NCBI GenBank assembly: GCA_037447655.1
Contig: JBBHKE010000092.1
Location: 1 to 62,000, forward strand
Direction of reading: 5' to 3'
Source: Zygnema cylindricum
Taxonomy: Eukaryota > Streptophyta > Zygnematophyceae > Zygnematales > Zygnemataceae
Length of the DNA stretch: 62,000 nucleotides
This document shows positions 11,538 through 21,715 of the stretch, piece after piece. Below the pieces are notes generated by a model that saw nothing but the letters and a program-made list of their open reading frames with translations, was not told the origin of the DNA and searched no databases. The first letter of the stretch is position 1; each line of letters begins with the position of its first letter. A program made the position numbers and the translations under genes.

Positions 11538-12863
11538 TTAATTTTTTTCCATTGATTTACTTAAAACAAGCAAATCATCAACATAAATTGCAATAAATAT
11601 AAAACCTTCCTCATCTTCGAAAACATAGATTGAGTGATCTGAGCTGATCCGAATATATCCTAGACCGGTAAGAAACTCATCAAGCTTCTTATTCCACTGT
11701 CGAGGCGCCTGTTTCAAACCATAAAGAGATTTAATCAGCCGGCATACCTTACTCTCCTCTCCTTCTTCCACAAACCCTTCGGGTTGTCGCATGAAGAACT
11801 CCTCTTCCAATTCTCCATGCAAAAAGGCTGTTTTGATGTCCATATGGTGCACTTCGATGTCTTCCGCTGCTGCCAGGCTGAGAAATATGCGGACGGAGGG
11901 AAATCTGACCACCGGGGCAAAGGTTTTCTCGTAGTCAATTCCCTCCTTTTGTGTAAATCCCTTTGCCACTAATCGGGCCTTGTAGCGCTCGATTGTGTTA
12001 TCTGGGTTCAGTTTTAATTTGAAAACCCACTTACAACCGATTGGTTTTCGGTTAGGTGGACAATCCACCAGCTCCCAAGTATCGGCTGCCATAATTGGGG
12101 CCATCTCTTCATTGATGGCTGTCTTCCACCGATTTCTTTCTGGACAAGTCATCGCCTCTCCATAAGTTTGAGGTTCATCTTGATGAGATAGTTTTGTTAC
12201 CTTGTTATTAACCTGTTTTTCTTGCAGTCTTTTACTACTTCTCCTTCCCCCTTCAAAATCTGAGGCCGGAATAGATGGTTCTCGTAGATTCTTTCGAACA
12301 AACTCGGTTTCTCCCCTATCCCTTGATTCCGAATCAATTTCCACCACGTCTTCCGCTTCGGGTAGAGTTGTCACTGGAGTTTCCACAGCCGAGTCCTTTT
12401 CGGTCTGATTTGTTCCCGCAAGAGTGTCATCTTCTCTAAAACCTGGATAGTTAGGAAGCTCAAAGTCATCGGAATTTTCTGACTCAAATCTGATTTTTAC
12501 TGACTTCGTATATTTGAAGGGATCCACAGACTTTCCTTCATCCATAACTACTAGATGCTTTACTAAGATTATATCTTCCCTTTTTAGATCATAAACTCTA
12601 TATCCTTTAACATCTTCATCATATCCTAATAAGTATCCCGGTTTTCCTTTAGGATCTAGCTTCCAATTGGACCGATCAGTATCTAGACTGAACACTTGAC
12701 TGCCGAAAACCTTTAAATGAGATAAGTCTGGTTTCCGGCCTGTCCATCTCTCATAAGGTGTTTGATCTTTTATAGCTGAAGTAAGAACTCTATTTTTGAG
12801 GTAATTAGCACAGTTCATTGCTTCTGCCCAAAACCTTTTTCCTATCTTCTTATCCGACAACAT
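11538..12863 (-). pseudogene. pol: K copy 1 integrase C-terminus, linker and RT
   Basis: A 441-codon open segment. It starts after the integrase Glu region (MLSDKKIGKRFWAEAM...), runs through the GKPGYLLGYDE segment and an acidic linker, and then RT with the palm Asp in HHMDIKTAF and YVDDLLV near the end. Relative to copy 2 the frame is broken on both sides by single-base indels: a lost base near 12910 and an extra T at about 11545. Sequence identity to copy 2 is very high. Confidence 0.88.
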
Positions 12864-12904
12864 ACTTCTAGCACTATCACTTAGTGTTCTATTTAACCTT
12901 TCAG

Positions 12905-14377
12905 CTACTCATTCTGTTCCGGATTTTCTGGAACTGTCTTTTGGTGTTGAACCCCATCTTCCCTCAAAAAATCCTCAAACTGGTTAGAAGTATACTCTCC
13001 ACCATTGTCACTCCTCACTCTCTTGATTGGAGTTTCATGGAGTTTTTCGCTCCATGCTTTATATTGTCTAAAACAGTCCTCAGCTTCTGACTTGTTTTTC
13101 AAAAAATACACCCGGGAATACCGAGACCAATCATCAGTTATAGTCATCATAAATCTCTTCCCCCCTGGTGAGGGCACTCTAGCCGGTCCCCAAATATTTG
13201 TGTGTACTAGATCTAGAAGTTTTTCTCCCTTATAGGTGGTTGTTTTAGGAAAGGGTAATCTGTGTGCTTTACCTTGAGCACACCCACTACAATCTCTTAT
13301 ATCATCACTCTCACTGAACTGAATCCCTTCCACCACTCCCATCTTTTTCATCTCTCTTAACTTATCTAGATTCACATGCCCAAGCCTCTTATGCCACATC
13401 ATAATATCATGAACACCAGCATAATAAAGTTTCTTCGTTTCATTACTTAAGATCAGCCTAAACATCCCATGGCTACCTTTCTCAGCAATGAAATAGACAT
13501 CCTCCTCAAAACTAGCAGTAAAGACTCCTTCCCTAGTGCTAGTAAAAAAACCCTTATCATCTAATACAGATGTAGAGATAAGGCTTTTGTTCAGTCCCGG
13601 GATAAACAATACATCGGAGAATGTTAATATGGATGTCTTTCCTTCTACTAACATTTTCAGATCTACCGATCCTACAAGAGTAGTGGTGACTATCCTCCCA
13701 TCCCCGTACTCTATCTCTACGGTGGGAATCTTTCTTATCTTAGTGAACAAGTGCCTATCCTTACACATGTGAATTGAGGCACCTGAATCTATAATCCAGC
13801 CTGCTTCACCTTTCAATCCACCGTAAGCACATTTCTGTCTTCGTGGAATTTCAACCTCAGTTTTCACCTCCAACTCCTCATCCAAAAGGAGCTCATCGTC
13901 CTCGTCCTCCTTTTTCTTTCCTCTCGGGGTACCACCGGTCTGCCCCTCCTTTAACCGAAGCTCGGTTAGCTTAGTGCACTCTGCCATATATTTCCCCGGT
14001 TTCTTACAAAAATGACATAAACCTTTGGGAGCCCTTGGTTCGAACTCGTCAACCTGTTTTTTCTGCTCCCTACCCCCATAGTTTCCGACTGGTTTCCGGG
14101 AATCCTTGTTCCTCCAATCGGTCGCTGTTGCCAAGGCTTGGCCACTCTTTCCTCCCCTTCGGATCTCAATTGTATTGCCTCGAACGAGAATCATCCCTAC
14201 CACTAAGTTCCATATCCAGCTTGAGTCCGGCAAGTCCTGCACACGGTTGACTATGTTCTCGAACATATCACGTAACTTCATTAGTAAATAGTTAACCTTT
14301 TCTTTTTCACTAAAAACTTTTCCCGCACTCTCTAGCTCCATGAAGAGTGTAGCAAGCTCATTGCAAAAATCCAACAT
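12905..14377 (-). pseudogene. gag-pol: K copy 1 Gag C-terminus, protease and integrase core
   Basis: A 490-codon open segment. The Gag C-terminal half contains a knuckle CHFCKKPGKYMAEC whose expected His is Lys. A deletion of about 35 bp relative to copy 2 removes part of the acidic spacer. Protease has WIIDSGAS. The integrase HHCC region (WHKRLGHVN...CSGC) is followed by a core reading HTNIWGP where the first catalytic Asp is expected, then SDNGGEY. The frame ends just before the Glu because of a one-base loss. Confidence 0.87.
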
Positions 14378-14913
14378 ATTTCCCCCCTGTATACATACTC
14401 CTTAACTTTCTGATCAGCCAACTGTTGTTGCTGAATCGTACCACTTCGGTACATCTCTATGAGAGCCATCCAAAGATCAGATGCCCTCTCTACCTGCAAA
14501 TGAGGATATAAAAGTCCTTGAGTGAAATGGTGTAGGATGAAGTGCTTTGCCGCCATATTGTTGAAGTCCCAGGTTTCAGTATCATTCTCCTCGTTCCTCG
14601 GAATAGGTGACATGAATGCTAAACCAGTTGCTATTGGTGTGGTCGCCTCCTTCTCCTTTCCTTTGTCTACCACCTCTCCTTGCTTTGTTTCCTCCGTTGA
14701 AGGTGAATCCTCTTTCTTGGTGAATCTGCTTCCTTTAAACCCTGGAGGAATTCGAAGACTTGATGGACGCCCCAATCGTCCACTCACTATCCCCCAAAAC
14801 CTTTTTTCGCATAGAGCTCCTATCATCATACTTTCCCAGTATATGAAGCCAGTTCCATTAAAGATTGGTACCCTTGAGGGTGGGCCCATAACTTGAAACT
14901 CTGAGACCTCCAT
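14332..14913 (-). pseudogene. gag: K copy 1 Gag N-terminus
   Basis: Starts at an ATG 20 nt inside LTR 2 (14913) and reads through the primer-binding site as QVMGPPSRVP. The conserved IFNGTGFIYWESMM, CEKRFWGIVSGR and the capsid-like HLTQGL/LQVERASDLWMAL region follow. A one-base loss near 14390 shifts the frame, so the product would end in a short foreign tail; the correct frame continues in 12905-14377. Confidence 0.88.
14879..14893 (-). promoter_or_regulatory. Primer-binding site, K copy 1
   Basis: Minus strand AGTTATGGGCCCACC next to the end of LTR 2. One base differs from the GGTT form of the other elements. Confidence 0.85.
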
Positions 14914-15940
14914 AAGTCCTCAGAGTGGACAGCTTCCAAGAAGCCTCTAGGATAATCTTGACCCCTTTGTGTTTAAGCAAAAATAACTGCCACCCTGGCA
15001 GACAAAAACTCTGACCACCTTCACCCCTGTGAAGACAAGACTCCCCTGAGTCGATAGCAAAAAGAATCTCTGAATTTGCTCCTCTGAGCAGTAAGTTATA
15101 GAGGGTCAAAGTTGACCTTTTGTACAGAAGCTCTCTGGAAGAGAGGGTCTTATCTCCTAATTTTTCTAAGTCCTATCTCACTCACAGACTCTATCTAGTG
15201 ATGTACGGAACCAATCAAAATTGAGTTCCGTACGTAAAAGTACAGCTGCCGGTGTACTTTAGGTACGAACATTGTACGACAAGGCCTAAATGTCGACACA
15301 TGTGATATCCGGATTCGATGCCATAATCTCCGGGGATTCCACGATCCAACGATATTTCGCCACGCGTCATCCGATGTGGCGATGGCCACAAACCGCCGAA
15401 AACTTCCTCCGCGATCTCGGCGCTAATTGCGGCCGTCCGATTAGAATCTAATTTAATCGTAGCCGTAATAAATACATGTGAGGTATTTGTTTCATTTACG
15501 AAACAAATGCGCGGTATTGATTTATAGTCCGTACCCTAATCCGTACTTTATATATTACCGGATCTATGTATCTTGTAATCTAGTATAGTTAAATGAATAA
15601 TCGTACGTATATATATTTAAATAACTATCAAACTATATACTACGTATCATGACTCCTAGACTTAACGGCTAAGGCTACCGGCTATTCCTGTCTGCCGGCC
15701 GCCAGGTACAAGGATCAATTCCTGCCGCCGGCACATACCTTTTAAATAATAAAACCCGAACTAATATAAATTTCCCGTAAACCTCAGGATAGCCTAGGTA
15801 GCCATGGCTCTAGCTTCCTCTCCAATTTCTCACTGACTGCGACAAGTTTGAGAGTTGGAGAGAGAAGTTAGAGGTAGACTGCCTCGGCTTCTTTCTTTCT
15901 ATTCAGACCTAGAAAATACTTAAAACCATTAATTTCTACA
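14894..15940 (-). repeat. K LTR 2 (shared middle LTR)
   Basis: Serves as the 5' LTR of copy 1 and the 3' LTR of copy 2. In the U5 and middle part it agrees with LTR 3 where LTR 1 differs. No TSD-like duplication separates it from either internal region, as expected for a recombination-born tandem. Confidence 0.93.
15660..15743 (+). promoter_or_regulatory. tRNA-like Pol III module, antisense, in K LTR 2
   Basis: A-box-like TTAACGGCTAAGGCTACC (15662-15679), B-box-like GGATCAATTCC (15712-15722), T4 at 15740-15743. Confidence 0.5.
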
Positions 15941-15957
15941 CTCCCCTTATTTTCTAG
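15909..15957 (-). promoter_or_regulatory. PPT and bracketing stem-loop, K copy 2
   Basis: CTAGAAAATA (15909-15918) pairs with TATTTTCTAG (15948-15957); the polypurine tract is at 15941-15947. Same arrangement as in K copy 1. Confidence 0.75.
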
Positions 15958-18767
15958 TCAATCTTTAATTTCAGACCACACTTCTCCCTGCAGAAAATTA
16001 GCTTAGGGGAAGGCACAGGTTTGGTCATCATATCTGCTACCATCTCACTATCTGGTCGGTACTCTAAACTGATTATTTTGTTTTCTACTTTCTCTCTAAC
16101 AAAGCTGAGTCTAATGTCCATGTGTTTGGCTTTAAAATGGTGTTTAGGATTGGCAGAAATAGCGATTGCTGCCTGATTATCACAAAATATTTTCTGCACA
16201 CCACTCTTAAGGTGACCAAGCTCACCAAGCAAAGACTTGACCCACATCAATTCTTTTACAGCAGAGCAAAAGGCCATATACTCAGCCTCCATGGTGGACT
16301 GAGCAATAACCTTTTGCTGTTTGCTACTCCAACAGCAAGCCCCATCACCCACATATAATACATATCCAGAAGTACATCTCCTCATCGGAGCATCACCATA
16401 ACTGGCATCACTCCAAGTAGTGATGTTAGTATTCTCCCCACCCAAATGCAACCATAGATCTCTAGTTCCTACCAAGTATCTAAGGACTCTCTTAGCTGCC
16501 TCCCAATCCTTCTTAGTGGGAGCATTTAGACTTCTACTCAGCACTCCTACAGCTGCAGCTAAATCCGGCCGGGTAGAATTCATAAAATAGATTAGACTTC
16601 CCACTACTTGCCTGTAAGGAATAGTCTGCATGAACTTCTGTTCTTCAGGAGATAATTCCTCGTCTAAGACTATGACTCCTCTTTCCTCACTCCCCTCACT
16701 TCCCTTCTTCAACTCCATTGGAGTTGTACAACTATTAGCTTTATCCATTTGAAATTTTTCAAGCATGTTCCGTATTGCTTCCTTTTGAGTCAATCTTATA
16801 ATTTTTCTTTTTCGGTCTCTCTCTACTTGAATTCCCAAAATATATTTTGCTTCCCCCATATCCTTCATTTCAAATCTCCCCTTAAGATCGGTTTTTAGTT
16901 TATTAATTTTTTCCATTGATTTACTTAAAACAAGCAAATCATCAACATAAATTGCAATAAATATAAAACCTTCCTCATCTTCGAAAACATAGATTGAGTG
17001 ATCTGAGCTGATCCGAATATATCCTAGACCGGTAAGAAACTCATCAAGCTTCTTATTCCACTGTCGAGGCGCCTGTTTCAAACCATAAAGAGATTTAATC
17101 AGCCGGCATACCTTACTCTCCTCTCCTTCTTCCACAAACCCTTCGGGTTGTCGCATGAAGATCTCCTCTTCCAATTCTCCATGCAAAAAGGCTGTTTTGA
17201 TGTCCATATGGTGCACTTCGATGTCTTCCGCTGCTGCCAGGCTGAGAAATATGCGGACGGAGGGAAATCTGACCACCGGGGCAAAGGTTTTCTCGTAGTC
17301 AATTCCCTCCTTTTGTGTAAATCCCTTTGCCACTAATCGGGCCTTGTAGCGCTCGATTGTGTTATCTGGGTTCAGTTTTAATTTGAAAACCCACTTACAA
17401 CCGATTGGTTTTCGGTTAGGTGGACAATCCACCAGCTCCCAAGTATCGGCTGCCATAATTGGGGCCATCTCTTCATTGATGGCTGTCTTCCACCGATTTC
17501 TTTCTGGACAAGTCATCGCCTCTCCATAAGTTTGAGGTTCATCTTGATGAGATAGTTTTGTTACCTTGTTATTAACCTGTTTTTCTTGCAGTCTTTTACT
17601 ACTTCTCCTTCCCCCTTCAAAATCTGAGGCCGGAATAGATGGTTCTCGTGGATTCTTTCGAACAAACTCGGTTTCTCCCGTATCCCTTGATTCCGAATCA
17701 ATTTCCACCACGTCTTCCGCTTCGGGTAGAGTTGTCACTGGAGTTTCCACAGCCGAGTCCTTTTCGGTCTGATTTGTTCCCGCAAGAGTGTCATCTTCTC
17801 TAAAACCTGGATAGTTAGGAAGCTCAAAGTCATCGGAATTTTCTGACTCAAATCTGATTTTTACTGACTTCGTATATGTGAAGGGATCCACAGACTTTCC
17901 TTCATCCATAACTACTAGATGCTTTACTAAGATTATATCTTCCCTTTTTAGATCATAAACTCTATATCCTTTAACATCTTCATCATATCCTAATAAGTAT
18001 CCCGGTTTTCCTTTAGGATCTAGCTTCCAATTGGACCGATCAGTATCTAGACTGAACACTTGACTGCCGAAAACCTTTAAATGAGATAAGTCTGGTTTCC
18101 GGCCTGTCCATCTCTCATAAGGTGTTTGATCTTTTATAGCTGAAGTAAGAACTCTATTTTTGAGGTAATTAGCACAGTTCATTGCTTCTGCCCAAAACCT
18201 TTTTCCTATCTTCTTATCCGACAACATACTTCTAGCACTATCACTTAGTGTTCTATTTAACCTTTCAGCTACCCCATTCTGTTCCGGATTTTCTGGAACT
18301 GTCTTTTGGTGTTGAACCCCATCTTCCCTCAAAAAATCCTCAAACTGGTTAGAAGTATACTCTCCACCATTGTCACTCCTTACTCTCTTGATTGGAGTTT
18401 CATGGAGTTGTTCGCTCCATGCTTTATATTGTCTAAAACAGTCCTCAGCTTCTGACTTGTTTTTCAAAAAATACACCCGGGAATACCGAGACCAATCATC
18501 AGTTATAGTCATCATAAATCTCTTCCCCCCTGGTGAGGGCACTCTAGCCGGTCCCCAACTATTTGTGTGTACTAGATCTAGAAGTTTTTCTCCCTTATAG
18601 GTGGTTGTTTTAGGAAAGGGTAATCTGTGTGCTTTACCTTGAGCACACCCACTACAATCTCTTATATCATCACTCTCACTGAACTGAATCCCTTCCACCA
18701 CTCCCATCTTTTTCATCTCTCTTAACTTATCTAGATTCACATGCCCAAGCCTCTTATGCCACATCAT
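15954..18767 (-). CDS. pol: K copy 2 integrase-RT-RNase H polyprotein segment
   Basis: An uninterrupted 937-codon frame, the best preserved in the window. The first Met is only the first after an upstream stop (18813); in an intact element the frame would continue from protease. Integrase: zinc ligands H4, H9, C38, C41; catalytic core with D132 and E168 separated by 35 residues, but the expected first Asp is N69 (HTNSWGP), which should abolish strand transfer. RT spans about residues 440-690, with D522 (HHMDIKTAF) and YVDD at 607-610. RNase H has D787 (WSDAS), E827 (TMEAEY) and D863 (CDNQ), ending at 937 next to the polypurine tract. RT and RNase H look catalytically complete. Confidence 0.93.
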   Translation of the reverse strand: MMWHKRLGHVNLDKLREMKKMGVVEGIQFSESDDIRDCSGCAQGKAHRLPFPKTTTYKGEKLLDLVHTNSWGPARVPSPGGKRFMMTITDDWSRYSRVYFLKNKSEAEDCFRQYKAWSEQLHETPIKRVRSDNGGEYTSNQFEDFLREDGVQHQKTVPENPEQNGVAERLNRTLSDSARSMLSDKKIGKRFWAEAMNCANYLKNRVLTSAIKDQTPYERWTGRKPDLSHLKVFGSQVFSLDTDRSNWKLDPKGKPGYLLGYDEDVKGYRVYDLKREDIILVKHLVVMDEGKSVDPFTYTKSVKIRFESENSDDFELPNYPGFREDDTLAGTNQTEKDSAVETPVTTLPEAEDVVEIDSESRDTGETEFVRKNPREPSIPASDFEGGRRSSKRLQEKQVNNKVTKLSHQDEPQTYGEAMTCPERNRWKTAINEEMAPIMAADTWELVDCPPNRKPIGCKWVFKLKLNPDNTIERYKARLVAKGFTQKEGIDYEKTFAPVVRFPSVRIFLSLAAAEDIEVHHMDIKTAFLHGELEEEIFMRQPEGFVEEGEESKVCRLIKSLYGLKQAPRQWNKKLDEFLTGLGYIRISSDHSIYVFEDEEGFIFIAIYVDDLLVLSKSMEKINKLKTDLKGRFEMKDMGEAKYILGIQVERDRKRKIIRLTQKEAIRNMLEKFQMDKANSCTTPMELKKGSEGSEERGVIVLDEELSPEEQKFMQTIPYRQVVGSLIYFMNSTRPDLAAAVGVLSRSLNAPTKKDWEAAKRVLRYLVGTRDLWLHLGGENTNITTWSDASYGDAPMRRCTSGYVLYVGDGACCWSSKQQKVIAQSTMEAEYMAFCSAVKELMWVKSLLGELGHLKSGVQKIFCDNQAAIAISANPKHHFKAKHMDIRLSFVREKVENKIISLEYRPDSEMVADMMTKPVPSPKLIFCREKCGLKLKID

Positions 18768-18812
18768 AATATCATGAACACCAGCATAATAAAGTTTCTT
18801 CGTTTCATTACT

Positions 18813-19508
18813 TTAGATCAGCGTAAACATCCCATGGCTACCTTTCTCAGCAATGAAATAGACATCCTCCTCAAAACTAGCAGTAAAGACTCCTTCCCTA
18901 GTGCTAGTAAAAAAACCCTTATCATCTAATACAGATGTAGAGATAAGGCTTTTGTTCAGTCCCGGGATAAACAATACATCGGAGAATGTTAATATGGATG
19001 TCTTTCCTTCTACTAACATTTTCAGATCTACCGATCCTACAAGAGTAGTGGTGACTATCCTCCCATCCCCGTACTCTATCTCTACGGTGGGAATCTTTCT
19101 TATCTTAGTGAACAAGTGCCTATCCTTACACATGTGAATTGAGGCACCTGAATCTATAATCCAGCCTGCTTCACCTTTCAATCCACCGTAAGCACATTTC
19201 TGCCTTCGTGGAATTTCAACCTCAGTTTTCACCTCCAACTCCTCATCCAAAAGGAGCTCATCGTCCTCGTCCTCGGATTCCGCCTCAAGTACCTGTGTGA
19301 CAAGGGCCTTTTTCTTTCCTCTCGGGGTACCACCGGTCTGCCCCTCCTTTAACCGAAGCTCGGTTAGCTTAGTGCACTATGCCATATATTTCCCCGGTTT
19401 CTTACAAAAATGACATAAACCTTTGGGAGCCCTTGGTTCGAACTCGTCAACCTGTTTTTTCTGCTCCCTACCCCCATAGTTTCCGACTGGTTTCCGGGAA
19501 TCCTTGTT
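18813..19508 (-). pseudogene. gag-pol: K copy 2 Gag C-terminus and protease
   Basis: Continues the gag-pol frame between two nonsense codons: a Trp-to-stop change just upstream (near 19513) and a Leu-to-stop change at 18813. A third stop replaces the Glu of the knuckle near 19379, where the motif reads CHFCKKPGKYMA then stop. The protease signature WIIDSGASIHMCKD is intact. Basic/acidic spacers surround it. The single-base differences from copy 1 are all substitutions in this stretch apart from the spacer that copy 1 lacks. Confidence 0.85.
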
Positions 19509-19511
19509 CCT

Positions 19512-20312
19512 CTAATCGGTCGCTGTTGCCAAGGCTTGGCCACTCTTTCCTCCCCTTCGGATCTCAATTGTATTCTCTCGAACGAGAATCATCCCTACCA
19601 CTGAGTTCCATATCCAGCTTGAGTCCGGCAAGTCCTGCACACGGTTGACTATGTTCTCGAACATATCAGGTAACTTCATTAGTAAACAGTTAACCTTTTC
19701 TTTTTCACTAAAAACTTTTCCCGCACTCTCTAGCTCCATGAAGAGTGTAGCAAGCTCATTGCAAAAATCCAACATATTTCCCCCTTTGTATACATACTCC
19801 TTAACTTTCTGATCAGCCAACTGTTCTTGCTGAATCGTACCACTTCGGTACATCTCTATGAGAGCCATCCAAAGATCGGATGCCCTCTCTACCTGCAAAT
19901 GAGGACATAAAAGTCCTTGAGTGAGATGGCGTAGGATGAAGTGCTTTGCCGCCATATTGTTGAAGTCCCAGGTTTCAGTATCATTCTCCTCGTTCCTCGG
20001 AATAGGTGACATGAATGCTAAATCAGTTGCTATTGGTGTGGTCGCCTCCTTCTCCTTTCCTTTGTCCACCACCTCTCCTTGCTTTGTTTCCTCCGTTGAA
20101 GGTGAATCCTCTTTCTTGGTGAATCTGCTTCCTTTAAACCCTGGAGGAATTCGAAGACTTGATGGACGCCCCAATCGTCCACTCACTATCCCCCAAAACC
20201 TTTTTTCGCATAGAGCTCCTATCATCATACTTTCCCAGTATACGAAGCCAGTTCCATTAAAGATTGGTACCCTTGAGGGTGGGCCCATAACCTGAAACTC
20301 TGAGACCTCCAT
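19512..20312 (-). pseudogene. gag: K copy 2 Gag N-terminal two thirds
   Basis: A 266-codon frame starting at an ATG 20 nt inside LTR 3 (20312). Residues 7-12 (QVMGPP) are encoded by the LTR/primer-binding-site junction. Conserved segments are IFNGTGFVYWESMM, the Thr/Glu-rich linker, FILRHLTQGL, LQVERASDLWMALIEMY and MLDFCNELATLFMELESAGK with KLPDMFENIVNRVQDL. It ends at a premature stop (Trp codon) after GQALATATD. Gag forms the particle shell. The cut removes the nucleic-acid-binding end. Confidence 0.9.
20278..20292 (-). promoter_or_regulatory. Primer-binding site, K copy 2
   Basis: Minus strand GGTTATGGGCCCACC directly after GAGTTTCA of LTR 3. It includes an ATG in the gag frame. Confidence 0.87.
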
Positions 20313-20518
20313 AAGTCCTCAGAGTGGACAGCTTCCAAGAAGCCTCTAGGATAATCCTGACCCCTTTGTGTTTAAGCAAAAATAACTGCCACCCTGGCAG
20401 ACAAAAACTCTAACCACCTTCACCCCTGTGAAGACAAGACTCCCCTGAGTCGATAGCAAAAAGAATCTCTGAATTTGCTCCCCTGAGCAGTAAGTTATGG
20501 AGGGTCAAAGTTGACCTT
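20298..20518 (-). ncRNA. R/U5 hairpin array (structured leader)
   Basis: Six successive inverted repeats in about 220 nt: GGTCAA/TTGACC (20501-20518), TGCTC-AGGG-GAGCA (20476-20489), GACTC-AGGG-GAGTC (20438-20451), CTTCAC-AGGG-GTGAAG (20418-20433), CTGCCA-GGG-TGGCAG (20386-20400), CTCTGAG/CTCAGAG (20298-20324). Sequences are given on the element strand. Other families keep the hairpins with compensatory changes. The role is unknown; packaging, dimerisation or translation control are possible. It is part of the element transcript and not a separate RNA gene. Confidence 0.65.
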
Positions 20519-21058
20519 TTGTACAGAAGCTCTCTGGAAGAGAGGGTCTTATCTCCTAATTTTTCTAAGTCCTATCTCACTCACAGACTCTATCTAGTGA
20601 TATACGGAACCAATCAAAATTGAGTTCCGTACGTAAAAGTACAGCTGCCGGTGTACTTTAGGTACGAACATTGTACGACAAGGCCTAAATGTCGACACAT
20701 GTGATATCCGGATTCGATGCCATAATCTCCGGGGATTCCACGATCCAACGATATTTCGCCACGCGTCATCCGATGTGGCGATGGCCACAAACCGCCGAAA
20801 ACTTCCTCCGCGATCTCGGCGCTAATTGCGGCCGTCCGATTAGAATCTAATTTAATCGTAGCCGTAATAAATACATGTGCGGTATTTGTTTCATTTACGA
20901 AACAAATGCGCGGTATTGATTTATAGTCCGTACCGTAATCCGTACTTTATATATTACCGGATCTATGTATCTCGTAATCTAGTATAGTTAAATGAATAAT
21001 CGTACGTATATATATTTAAATAACTATCAAACTATATACTACGTATCATGACTCCTAG

Positions 21059-21142
21059 ACTTAACGGCTAAAGCTACCGGCTATTCCTGTCTGCCGGCCG
21101 CCAGGTACAAGGATCAATTCCTGCCGCCGGCACATACCTTTT
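21059..21142 (+). promoter_or_regulatory. tRNA-like Pol III module, antisense, in K LTR 3
   Basis: A-box-like TTAACGGCTAAAGCTACC (21061-21078), B-box-like GGATCAATTCC (21111-21121), T4 at 21139-21142. Confidence 0.5.
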
Positions 21143-21344
21143 AAATTATAAAACCCGAACTAATATAAATTTCCCGTAAACCTCAGGATAGCCTAGGTAG
21201 CCATGGCTCTAGCTTCCTCTCCAATTTCTCAGTGACTGCGACAAGTTTGAGAGTTGGAGAGAGAAGTTAGAGGTAGACTGCCTCGGCTTCTTTCTTTCTA
21301 TTCAGACCTAGAAAATACTTAAAACCATTAATTTCTACATATAA

Positions 21345-21715
21345 GGGAGCCATGGATAGGCTTAGGGCTCTTCCACAGCGTCAATGGAACATAGCATTAG
21401 CAATTCAACTTATTTTGAGTGAAGAAGCTAACCACATTTCACAAAGAGGTGGTAGTAAGTCTGTTCAGGCACTAGCTAACCAGTTTTCAGATTCTTAGAT
21501 TGGTAGTGGCAGTGGTAGAGGTAGTGGTCCTAGAAGGTCACCTTTAACCTGCTATTATTGTGATGAAAAATGGCATGTGTTCAGAATGTGTAATGCATAT
21601 AAGAGAGCGAAAGCCAAAGGAATTTTTTGCTCTGGATGGGACGAAAGTCGGGTTCCTTCTCAATTAGGTGGTTGACCAACTGCTCTCTTCAACGAACTTA
21701 AGGAGGAGGACGTGA
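21345..21715 (+). pseudogene. gag: Element B gag, C-terminal part
   Basis: Resumes the B gag frame after element K. The knuckle CYYCDEKWHVFRMC has the full CX2CX4HX4C spacing. It is preceded by a Ser/Gly/Arg-rich stretch. In-frame stops occur at about 21496 and 21673. This segment would bind genomic RNA. Confidence 0.8.

Larger units (their letters stand above)
9529..21339 (-). mobile_element. Element K: tandem Ty1/copia (LTR-int-LTR-int-LTR)
   Basis: Three LTRs (9529-10576, 14894-15940, 20293-21339; about 1047 bp each) alternate with two nearly identical internal regions (copy 1: 10577-14893; copy 2: 15941-20292). The whole block is flanked by one TSD, TATAA (9524-9528 and 21340-21344), so it entered gag of element B once and then gained a copy, most simply by unequal LTR-LTR recombination. 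It is the youngest-looking element here. Copy 1 carries several frameshifts and a deletion of about 35 bp; copy 2 carries three nonsense changes but an intact integrase-RT-RNase H frame. Both share an Asp-to-Asn change in the integrase triad. Confidence 0.95.
20293..21339 (-). repeat. K LTR 3 (5' LTR)
   Basis: Outer 5' LTR of the tandem, from TGTAGAAATT at 21339 to GAGTTTCA at 20293. It is followed on the right by the TSD TATAA (21340-21344) and the resumed gag of element B. It contains the U3 GTAC cluster at about 20590-20690. Confidence 0.93.

Noticed and set aside
11784-11972. Plus-strand frames opposite K pol (also 17148-17336, 12202-12408, 17566-17772)
   Set aside because: They are antisense shadows of the minus-strand pol frames, duplicated only because K is duplicated.
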